A stretch of DNA of 64,000 bases from Dyadobacter bucti. GTDB lineage: Bacteria; Bacteroidota; Bacteroidia; Cytophagales; Spirosomataceae. The number at the start of each line of letters is the position of its first letter. The first letter of the stretch is position 1. The notes beneath the pieces were generated by a model. It was not told the DNA's origin and made no database searches. It saw only the letters and a program-made list of their open reading frames with translations. Position numbers and translations under genes: made by a program. This document shows positions 36,581 through 43,812 of this stretch, piece after piece. The stretch spans positions 372,001 through 436,000 of the forward strand of contig NZ_SWFP01000003.1 of NCBI RefSeq assembly GCF_005869225.1, read 5' to 3'.

Positions 36581-39031
36581 TCAATTGCCGCCTGCACGTT
36601 TCTGAAGATCGTCAGAACCGGTATTACGCTGGCGGGCACCCTTCACATTTTGATTTCCAAAATTGTATGTAAAGGTAAGTCTGAACTGGCGGCTTGGCCA
36701 CTGAGAGCGGACAGAGAAATCAATGTCCTTGTAAACCGCCTTACCGCGAAAGCGGTTAGTCCAGAAAATGTCATTCACGTTGAGACGGATCGTCCCTTTT
36801 TTATTCATTATATTTTTTTGCAGACCTGCGTTCAGCATGCCCATAGGCTTGGCTGCGTACAGACCGTAAAACGCCCGGCTGTTGTACCAGCCCGATATCT
36901 CTGCCGAGAATCCCTTGGGTAATGTAAACTGGTTGCTCGCATACATATTCCAGGATGCCTGTTTGATTTCCAGCTTTTCTTCCAGGTAAATCGAATTATA
37001 GTGGTTGTAAACCCCTGTAAAGTTGGTTTGCACGTTCCACCATTTTGCGATCTTGATCGGGAACGAAACAGTCAGGCTGACATTATCTTGGTTGTCAAGG
37101 TTATCGGATGTTACGAAAGTCTTATTTTCTGAAGCGATTTGCTGAGGCAGCTCGTCTGCGATCATATCCTTGATCCGGCTGTATGCCAGGGTGGTATTCA
37201 GAAAGTTTTTATAAACATGGACCAGCTGGAACGAATTGGTGTACTGCGGTTTCAGATTCGGGTTGCCTCGCTGGAAAGTATATGGATCAAGATAAAATTC
37301 GAATGGGTTAAGCGACTGGTAGTTCGGACGGTCGATCCTGCGGCTGTAAGAAATATTGATCACATTGTTGGTATCCAGCTGATTGGACAAAAACACACTT
37401 GGAAAAAGATTTACATAATTCCGGTCGCGTTTCTGGTTCAGCGTCACTGAATTTCCGATCGAGTGGGTATGTTCACCCCGGAGACCAAGCTGGTATTTTA
37501 CCTTTTTTGAAATATTGCCGCTGTAATTCAGATAAGCAGCATTTACGTTTTCGGTGTATTTAAATTGATTGGATCTGGTAGGATCAAGAACCCAGTCGTC
37601 GATCTTTGTTTCAAAAACCATGTCATTATCAGAAGCAACAACGCTGGATTTCAAACCGGTTTCGAACTTTCCTTTCCAAAGCTTTTGCGTATAGTCCAGT
37701 TTTGCCACACCGATATTGATGTTAGAAGGCATATTATTCCGGACGTTCTCGGGATTTCCGTCGGGCGTTCCGTCCGGCGCAAAATAGCGGGTATCCAGTA
37801 TGCTTTTCTTGGTGCCGGTATAATTCACGTAATCAATATCAAAGGTCAGTTCTTTGCCGTTGTCGTCGAACTGGTGTTTCAAATTCAGGTTTGAACTGAT
37901 GTTATGCATGGTACCACCATTAAAAACATCGGTACGGAATGTTCTCTGCAAACTCAGATCTTCATTCAGGATGCGCGTATTGGTTTGCCCGAAAGGATTA
38001 CTCCAATCGTTATAGAACCCCGAAACAAGTACGCCCACTGTTGTCTTTTCTGTTGCAAAATAATCCACTCCTGCCCTGATATTATGGTACTGCGACTTAT
38101 TGATGCGCTCTGTGCGCTGATCGAAAATTGTCACCTTACCTTCAAAAGGGATTTTTCTGTAAATATCATTGTTATTAAAGCCTTTATTTAAAAAAGTACC
38201 TGCGCTGACGAATGAGCTTAGTTTCCCTGCGCGGTAATTAACGGTCACAGAAGCATTTCCACGGCCATATTTCGCATGAGCAAGCCCCAGATTAATATTT
38301 CCGTTGGTACCGTAATTTTTATTGCGTTTCATTTTAATATTAATGATCCCGGAGTTCCCGGCAGCATCATATTTGGCCGAAGGATTGGTGATCAGCTCTA
38401 TTTTTTCGATGTTGTCGCTTGGAGTATTGCGTAAAAGCGTGATCAGTTCCTGTTGAGACAAAAATGTTTGTTTCCCATCAATCTGGACGATAACGCCTTC
38501 TTTCCCTCTTAATTTAAGCTGTTCATTTTGCTGATCGACAGTCACACCCGGAGCACGTTCCAGGATTTCAAGCGCAGTGGCCCCGGCAGATACAATACTG
38601 TTCTCAACATTGACGACGGTGCGGTCGATCTCCTGTTCAATAAATGGCTTTTTGGCTACTACGGTTACCTCGTTCAGCGACTGCGTGTCCGTAGTAAGCT
38701 GAGAGGCGGGCAGCGCGATAGGCGCATCCTTGACCGTAAAAGGTTCTGAGTAGTTTTTTTGATAACCAACCATGGAGACGAGTACGAGATATTTACCATT
38801 CGCAACCTGATCAAAAACATACTTTCCATTTTCGTCGGCGGCGAGGCCTTTCACGAGTACGGAATCCTTGGCGTGGAGCAGCAGTACATTCACAAAAGGA
38901 AACGGCTGAGATTTCTCGTCCAGGATTGCTCCGGACAGTTTTGCCTTCCCTGGAAGGTTCGGATTAGTTTGGGCCAGCACAAAGCTTCCGCTCAGTAGCA
39001 GGGCTACAGTTAGGTTAGTAAAGAATTTCAT
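36581..39031 (-). CDS. TonB-dependent-receptor-like outer-membrane beta-barrel protein
   Basis: Outer-membrane protein of the OMP_b-brl_3 type (a TonB-receptor relative), substrate unknown. The preferred ATG at 39031 gives a clean signal peptide (MKFFTNLTVALLLSGSFVLA); an upstream frame from 39103 adds 24 unlikely residues and starts within the putative promoter. A carboxypeptidase-regulatory-like domain (about 28-115, AKLSGAILDEKSQPFPFVNV) leads into a plug-like region (LNEVTVVAKKPFIEQEIDRT, LEILERAPGVTVDQQ, GIINIKMKRNKNYG) and a barrel. The C-terminus is Asn/Arg-rich (about RQRNTGSDDLQKRAGGN), beyond the last strand RLTFTYNFGNQN. It is monocistronic; an array of phased repeats lies upstream. 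Confidence 0.88.
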   Translation of the reverse strand: MKFFTNLTVALLLSGSFVLAQTNPNLPGKAKLSGAILDEKSQPFPFVNVLLLHAKDSVLVKGLAADENGKYVFDQVANGKYLVLVSMVGYQKNYSEPFTVKDAPIALPASQLTTDTQSLNEVTVVAKKPFIEQEIDRTVVNVENSIVSAGATALEILERAPGVTVDQQNEQLKLRGKEGVIVQIDGKQTFLSQQELITLLRNTPSDNIEKIELITNPSAKYDAAGNSGIINIKMKRNKNYGTNGNINLGLAHAKYGRGNASVTVNYRAGKLSSFVSAGTFLNKGFNNNDIYRKIPFEGKVTIFDQRTERINKSQYHNIRAGVDYFATEKTTVGVLVSGFYNDWSNPFGQTNTRILNEDLSLQRTFRTDVFNGGTMHNISSNLNLKHQFDDNGKELTFDIDYVNYTGTKKSILDTRYFAPDGTPDGNPENVRNNMPSNINIGVAKLDYTQKLWKGKFETGLKSSVVASDNDMVFETKIDDWVLDPTRSNQFKYTENVNAAYLNYSGNISKKVKYQLGLRGEHTHSIGNSVTLNQKRDRNYVNLFPSVFLSNQLDTNNVINISYSRRIDRPNYQSLNPFEFYLDPYTFQRGNPNLKPQYTNSFQLVHVYKNFLNTTLAYSRIKDMIADELPQQIASENKTFVTSDNLDNQDNVSLTVSFPIKIAKWWNVQTNFTGVYNHYNSIYLEEKLEIKQASWNMYASNQFTLPKGFSAEISGWYNSRAFYGLYAAKPMGMLNAGLQKNIMNKKGTIRLNVNDIFWTNRFRGKAVYKDIDFSVRSQWPSRQFRLTFTYNFGNQNVKGARQRNTGSDDLQKRAGGN

Positions 39032-39100
39032 GGCTAATGGATTACTGTTAATGTACGGGCTGCAAATTGCAAAAGCTACTTCCTCAGCTCCGGTACATTG

Positions 39101-39108
39101 CAAATGTA
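39101..39108 (-). promoter_or_regulatory. Putative -7 element of the barrel receptor gene
   Basis: TACATTTG on the minus strand, 70 bp before the ATG at 39031. It supports that start, because the longer reading frame would start within the promoter. No clear TTG at -33, which could mean that an activator is needed. Confidence 0.45.
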
Positions 39109-39246
39109 AGTACTTTGTATAACATAGAACCTTTGATTACATAAATGGTTATTATGTTACATAAGTGGATAGTGTGTAACTGGATTCGGTTTATAGATAC
39201 AAATGAAGAAATGAATGTTGCATGAAGCACGGAAAAAAGTTTGGAC

Positions 39247-39280
39247 GGGGGAAAGGGGGGATGGGGGAAGAAGGAAAGGG
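39247..39280 (+). other. G-rich tract
   Basis: Runs of 5, 6, 5 and 3 G at 39247-39251, 39255-39260, 39263-39267 and 39278-39280 on the plus strand, C-rich on the strand transcribed for the receptor gene. It is close to a G-quadruplex motif, except that the last loop is 10 nt. Confidence 0.5.
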
Positions 39281-39286
39281 AGGAAG

Positions 39287-39391
39287 GTCATGTGTTGTCA
39301 TTTGCAGTCATGTGTTGCTATCACGATTCCTGACTGTGTCTGACTAAAAACGACCATACTTGACTAAAACTGACACATGACAAAATACGAC
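39287..39391. repeat. Array of 10-bp-phased GTCA/TGAC units
   Basis: Three GTCA words start at 39287, 39297 and 39307, exactly 10 bp apart, the first and third as GTCATGTGTTG. After a 24-bp step, TGAC or CGAC words start at 39331, 39341, 39351, 39361 and 39371, again every 10 bp, then at 39378 and 39388. GTCATGTGT in the left block is the reverse complement of ACACATGAC at 39373-39381, so the two blocks face each other. The array lies between the cspA-like terminator and the receptor promoter, 256-360 bp upstream of the receptor ATG. It may be a multi-site operator; see findings. The rest of the 455-bp gap (39032-39486) holds no supportable gene. Confidence 0.7.
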
Positions 39392-39424
39392 TGCTCTCAA
39401 TAACTAACTGCTATACCTGAAATG

Positions 39425-39466
39425 AAAAAAGCCGCCTCGTTGCTTTCGCATTGAAACGGCTTTTTT
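39425..39466 (-). terminator. Terminator of the cold-shock gene
   Basis: Arms AAAAAAGCCG (39425-39434) and CGGCTTTTTT (39457-39466), read on the minus strand, 21 bp after the cold-shock stop. The long loop between the arms has partial pairing. Confidence 0.7.
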
Positions 39467-39486
39467 AAAATTATATTAAGTCCCTA

Positions 39487-39678
39487 TCAGGCAAGCTTAA
39501 CATTAATCGCGTTAAGTCCTTTACGTCCTTCCTGTAGGTCAAAAGTAACGTCGTCATTTTCGCGAACTTCGTCAACAAGACCGGAGATGTGTACAAAATA
39601 GTCCTGTCCCGTCTCTGTGTCTTTAATAAACCCGTAACCTTTAGAGTCATTAAAGAATTTTACTGTTCCTTGATTCAT
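39487..39678 (-). CDS. Cold-shock-domain protein (CspA family)
   Basis: Single-stranded nucleic-acid-binding OB-fold protein of 63 residues, an RNA chaperone type. RNP1 is KGYGFIKD (residues 13-20) and RNP2 is YFVHISGL (27-34); the start MNQGTVKFFNDSKGYGFI is typical for Bacteroidota. It is monocistronic with a terminator just downstream. The leader sequence is AT-rich and may hold cold-responsive structure, though I see no specific motif. Confidence 0.95.
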   Translation of the reverse strand: MNQGTVKFFNDSKGYGFIKDTETGQDYFVHISGLVDEVRENDDVTFDLQEGRKGLNAINVKLA

Positions 39679-39828
39679 ATTAATTATATATTGAAAAATT
39701 TAGGTAAATGTAACCATAAAATAGTGTTAGTACAAAATAACCTTGAAAAATTAAAATGAATCGCAGTTCTGTGCCAACGGGTTATCCGACTGCCTTTAAA
39801 CTATTTTTTTCGTTTCGGTCAATCTCCC

Positions 39829-39836
39829 TACATTTG
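39829..39836 (+). promoter_or_regulatory. Putative -7 element of guaA
   Basis: TACATTTG lies 20 bp before the ATG at 39856; TTT occupies the -33 position 19 nt upstream. The resulting leader is very short, and I see no guanine riboswitch. Confidence 0.5.
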
Positions 39837-39855
39837 CGTTTTAGATAGCATTTAT

Positions 39856-41385
39856 ATGACTGAACAAATTCTTATTTTGGATTTTGGTTCACAGTATACA
39901 CAATTAATAGCACGTCGTGTCCGTGAGCTTAATGTCTATTGTGAAATCCATCCATACAATAATTTCCCCGACCTCACTCCCAACATTAAAGGTGTCATTC
40001 TTTCAGGCAGCCCCTGTTCCGTCCGGGATGCAGATTCTCCTAAAATAGATCTTGATAAATTTCGTAAAATAGTACCCGTTCTCGGCGTATGCTATGGCGC
40101 GCAGTTGATGGCCCAGATGCTCGGTGGAGACGTAAAACCTTCTCAGCACCGCGAATACGGCAGGGCAAGACTTGATGTGAAGGATACAGATTCTTCCCTG
40201 CTGGCCGGCTTGTCGGAATCTTCGCAGGTTTGGATGTCACATGGAGACACGATCGTTCGTGCTCCTGAAAATTTCCACATCGTAGCTTCGACGGAATCTG
40301 TTAAAGTTGCCGCTTTCAAAATTGAGGATGAACTTACCTATGGTATCCAGTTCCACCCGGAAGTAACGCATTCCACAGAAGGTAAAAAGCTGATGTACAA
40401 CTTTGTAGTGAAAATCTGCGGTTGTAAGCAAGACTGGACTTCTGAGTCATTCGTGGAACATACCATACACAACCTTCGCCAGAAACTGGGCAACGACAGG
40501 GTTGTGATGGCATTATCGGGAGGTGTCGATTCAACAGTTGCTGCGACGCTGGTACATCAGGCAATCGGCGAAAATCTCTATTGTATTTTTGTAGATAATG
40601 GCCTGTTACGTAAGGATGAATTTGCGGAAGTACTTCATTCTTACCAGAATATGGGCTTGAATATCAAAGGTGTAGATTCAAGATCTCATTTCTACGAGTC
40701 GCTCAAAGGGCTTACAGATCCGGAAGCAAAGCGCAAGGCGATCGGCAAATCCTTTATCGATATTTTTGATCAGGAAGCGCACCTTATCGAAGAGGTAAAG
40801 TGGCTGGGGCAGGGAACCATATATCCTGATGTCATTGAATCTGTCTCCATCAACGGGCCTTCCGCAACGATTAAATCTCACCACAATGTAGGTGGCTTAC
40901 CCGATTTCATGAAGCTCAAAGTGGTGGAGCCACTGAATACTTTGTTCAAAGATGAAGTCAGGGCAGTTGGAAGGACACTTGGCATCGATGAAAATATACT
41001 GGGGCGTCATCCGTTCCCGGGACCTGGCCTTGCGATCCGCATTCTGGGAGAGATCACTCCGGAAAAAGTAGCTATCCTGCAGGAAGTCGACGCGATATTT
41101 ATCGGGAGTCTGCGCAAATGGAACCTGTATAAAGAGGTATGGCAGGCTGGTGTCATGTTGCTGCCGGTACAAAGTGTGGGTGTGATGGGAGACGAAAGAA
41201 CTTATGAAAGTGTCGTCGCACTCCGGGCGGTTACTTCCGTCGATGGCATGACCGCCGACTGGGCGCATCTGCCATACAATTTCCTGGCGGAGGTTTCTAA
41301 TGATATTATCAATAAAGTGAAAGGTGTGAATAGGGTTGTCTATGACATTTCGTCCAAGCCACCTGCAACCATTGAGTGGGAATAG
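39856..41385 (+). CDS. guaA: GMP synthase (glutamine-hydrolysing)
   Basis: Converts XMP to GMP with ATP and glutamine-derived ammonia in the cytoplasm. The 509-residue protein has an N-terminal class I glutamine amidotransferase with Cys in GVCYGAQLM (about residues 77-85) and His/Glu in FHPEVTHS (about 165-172). The PP-loop ATP pyrophosphatase motif [12 protein letters not shown] is at about 218-229, and the dimerisation domain ends in [18 protein letters not shown], the standard C-terminus. The start is fixed by [21 protein letters not shown]. It is a single-gene unit with its own promoter and a long terminator stem. Confidence 0.98.
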   Translation: MTEQILILDFGSQYTQLIARRVRELNVYCEIHPYNNFPDLTPNIKGVILSGSPCSVRDADSPKIDLDKFRKIVPVLGVCYGAQLMAQMLGGDVKPSQHREYGRARLDVKDTDSSLLAGLSESSQVWMSHGDTIVRAPENFHIVASTESVKVAAFKIEDELTYGIQFHPEVTHSTEGKKLMYNFVVKICGCKQDWTSESFVEHTIHNLRQKLGNDRVVMALSGGVDSTVAATLVHQAIGENLYCIFVDNGLLRKDEFAEVLHSYQNMGLNIKGVDSRSHFYESLKGLTDPEAKRKAIGKSFIDIFDQEAHLIEEVKWLGQGTIYPDVIESVSINGPSATIKSHHNVGGLPDFMKLKVVEPLNTLFKDEVRAVGRTLGIDENILGRHPFPGPGLAIRILGEITPEKVAILQEVDAIFIGSLRKWNLYKEVWQAGVMLLPVQSVGVMGDERTYESVVALRAVTSVDGMTADWAHLPYNFLAEVSNDIINKVKGVNRVVYDISSKPPATIEWE

Positions 41386-41389
41386 TCCT

Positions 41390-41430
41390 AAAAAGAGAAG
41401 AGCGGATCAATGTCCGCTTTTCTCTTTTTA
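41390..41430. terminator. Long-stem bidirectional terminator after guaA
   Basis: A 17-bp stem (41390-41406 with 41413-41429) containing a single G-U pair, with a 6-nt loop and A/T tracts at both ends. It serves guaA from the left and the DUF1328 gene from the right. Confidence 0.85.
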
Positions 41431-41449
41431 AATCGTCTTTGCAAGATCA

Positions 41450-41614
41450 TCAGGATCGCCCGACGCCACGGCTTATCAGGCTCAGTACAAATAGTACCAG
41501 AAAAACGAAGAAAAGTATTTTAGCTATTCCGGCAGCACCGGCAGCAATTCCTCCAAAGCCAAGCACTCCGGCTATAATAGCTACGATTAGAAATATTACG
41601 GTCCATTTAAGCAT
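41450..41614 (-). CDS. DUF1328 small membrane protein (YtjA-like)
   Basis: A 54-residue protein beginning [20 protein letters not shown] and ending LISRGVGRS. It has two hydrophobic segments (about 4-20 and 33-47) around [16 protein letters not shown], the exact layout of the DUF1328 family, whose function is not known; related genes in other bacteria respond to stress. It is shorter than most gene-finding cut-offs. It converges with guaA and shares its terminator. The following 272 bp (41615-41886), up to the M1 peptidase, hold no other gene that I can see. Confidence 0.88.
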   Translation of the reverse strand: MLKWTVIFLIVAIIAGVLGFGGIAAGAAGIAKILFFVFLVLFVLSLISRGVGRS

Positions 41615-41886
41615 AATTGACAAAGTGTTAAGGTTATGATTGATTCATATATGCTTTTAGGAATTACCAATTATGTGCCAAAGCGGGTTTATCGGTTAAA
41701 GCCTATTTCTGGCTTAAAAATGAAGTTATTCGTCCCTTTTCAAGGACTTTTGTGTGGAGAATGATGCCCATCCAGATCTTGTAGCCATGCTGTAAACAAC
41801 GGCTTAGTACCGAAATTTTTTCCTGATAAGCCATACAAATATGCTATTTTGCGATACTATCAATCTAAATCATACCCGTACTCCGG

Positions 41887-43743
41887 ATGAAACTTAAACT
41901 ATTAGCGCTGGCGCTGACAACGATGACTTTAACAGTTTCTGCGCAGAATGATCGTTGGCAGCAACGCGTAAAATATCAGATGAATGTTGATTTTGATGCC
42001 ATAAAACATCAATATAAAGGAACACAAAAGCTGGTCTATACAAATAATTCCCCCGATACCCTGCAAAAGGTATTTTATCATCTGTACCTGAATGCATTTC
42101 AGCCGGGCAGCCAGATGGACGTGCGTTCAAGGACCATCAGCGATCCTGATCCGCGGGTAAAAGACCGTATTTCCAAACTATCGCCTTCGGAGATCGGATA
42201 TGAAAAGATCATTTCTCTGAAACAGAACGGAAAGCCGCTGAAATACGAAGTTGTGGGTACGATCCTGGAAGTGACGCTGGCGGAAAAAATTCTTCCCAAA
42301 TCCCAGCATACATTTGACATGGAATTCGAGGCACAGGTGCCCGTGCAGATCCGCCGGACCGGCCGGAACAATAATGAGGGCATTGATTACTCCATGGCTC
42401 AATGGTACCCTAAGATGTGCGAATATGATTATGAAGGCTGGCATGCCAATCCTTACATAGCGAGGGAATTTTATGGAGTATGGGGTGATTTCGATGTCAA
42501 GCTGACATTGGATGCTTCCTATGTTGTAGCCGCAACAGGCTATCTTCAGAACCCTGAAAAAATTGGTCACGGTTATTCAAAAAAAGAGGTAAAACACAAA
42601 GCCGGTGAAAAATTAACCTGGCATTTTATAGCGCCGGAAGTACATGATTTTATGTGGGCAGCCGACCGAGATTATGCGCATGATGTTGTGAAGGTAGATG
42701 ATAACCTGGATATGCATTTTTTCTATCAGACCGATACCCTGGTGAACGTCTGGAAGGAAATGGAGCCGTTGGCTGTAAGGTGTTTTAAGATCATGAATGC
42801 AAAATTCGGACGTTATCCCTACAAGCAGTTTTCCGTCATTCAAGGTGGAGACGGTGGTATGGAGTACGCAATGGCCACGCTTATTGTCGGACGCCAGAAT
42901 CTGCATGGACTCGTAAGCGTAACGGTGCATGAAGCAATCCACAGCTGGTTTCAGGGTGTACTGGGTACCAACGAATCCAAATATGGCTGGATGGACGAGG
43001 GCTTCACGACGTACGCGCAGAATATCGTGATGAGCGAATTATTCCCCTCCAAGCTGGATGCCCAGCGCGGCAGCACCATGAGTTACAGAAATCTGGTAAA
43101 ATCGGGTCTTGAAGAACCTTTGACGACCCATGCAGATCATTTTAATACCAATCGTGCATATAGCATTGCGAGCTATTCCAAAGGGGCGGTCTTCCTGAAC
43201 CAGTTGGAATATATTGTAGGAAAAGACAAGCTGGAAAGCGGTATGAAAAGATATTTTAATGAATGGAAATTCAAACATCCGAATCCGAATGATCTTAAAA
43301 GGATCATCGAAAAGGAGTCGGGCCTGGAACTGGACTGGTATTGGGAAGATTTTGTGGGAACGGCCAAAACCATTGATTACGGGATCAAGGAAGTGGTTTC
43401 CAATGCGGGTAAAACAGATGTCGTTTTGGAAAGAACCGGACAGATGCCCATGCCGCTGGATGTGGTGGTAAGCTACAAAGACGGATCTCAGGAGAATTTT
43501 TATATCCCGCTTGAAATGATGAGGGGAGAGAAAAATGAAAAGCTTTATACCAAAACAACCCTTTTGCCGGATTGGGGCTGGACTTACCCTGAGTATGCTT
43601 TTTCAATTGAGCGCGGTCTGACGGATATTGAACGTATTGTGATCGATCCGAGCCAGCGCATGGCAGATATTAATCCGGATAATAACACTTATCCCTCTAT
43701 ATCCAGAGAGCTTCCGAGATTCAAAGCAGTTCCGGTGAAATAG
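41887..43743 (+). CDS. Exported M1-family metallopeptidase
   Basis: Gluzincin aminopeptidase-like protein of 618 residues with a signal peptide (about 1-20, TLTVSAQ). The N-terminal beta-saddle domain (about 25-230) precedes the catalytic domain, in which GGMEYAMATLI (about 318) replaces the GxMEN substrate loop, HEAIH is the zinc motif (about 347-351), and the third ligand is in WMDEGFTTYAQN (about 366-377). The GxMEN Asn is Tyr here, as in many Bacteroidota members, so classical aminopeptidase specificity is uncertain. A monocistronic gene ending in a shared terminator. Confidence 0.9.
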   Translation: MKLKLLALALTTMTLTVSAQNDRWQQRVKYQMNVDFDAIKHQYKGTQKLVYTNNSPDTLQKVFYHLYLNAFQPGSQMDVRSRTISDPDPRVKDRISKLSPSEIGYEKIISLKQNGKPLKYEVVGTILEVTLAEKILPKSQHTFDMEFEAQVPVQIRRTGRNNNEGIDYSMAQWYPKMCEYDYEGWHANPYIAREFYGVWGDFDVKLTLDASYVVAATGYLQNPEKIGHGYSKKEVKHKAGEKLTWHFIAPEVHDFMWAADRDYAHDVVKVDDNLDMHFFYQTDTLVNVWKEMEPLAVRCFKIMNAKFGRYPYKQFSVIQGGDGGMEYAMATLIVGRQNLHGLVSVTVHEAIHSWFQGVLGTNESKYGWMDEGFTTYAQNIVMSELFPSKLDAQRGSTMSYRNLVKSGLEEPLTTHADHFNTNRAYSIASYSKGAVFLNQLEYIVGKDKLESGMKRYFNEWKFKHPNPNDLKRIIEKESGLELDWYWEDFVGTAKTIDYGIKEVVSNAGKTDVVLERTGQMPMPLDVVVSYKDGSQENFYIPLEMMRGEKNEKLYTKTTLLPDWGWTYPEYAFSIERGLTDIERIVIDPSQRMADINPDNNTYPSISRELPRFKAVPVK

Positions 43744-43763
43744 AAATTCATAAATAGAGCTGG

Positions 43764-43812
43764 ACTGGCTGATCGGACTGTTATTCTGGTCAGCCAGTTT
43801 TTTATGGCAGCT
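43764..43812. terminator. Bidirectional terminator between M1 peptidase and DUF5686 genes
   Basis: ACTGGCTGA (43764-43772) pairs with TCAGCCAGT (43800-43808), followed by six T. The T-run touches the stop codon of the opposing gene. Confidence 0.7.

Noticed and set aside
39287..39391. The phased repeat region as a CRISPR array
   Set aside because: Units are 10 bp, without 20-40-bp spacers, and no cas gene is near.
41376..41639. An 87-codon plus-strand frame overlapping the end of guaA
   Set aside because: It is antisense to the DUF1328 gene and has no family resemblance.
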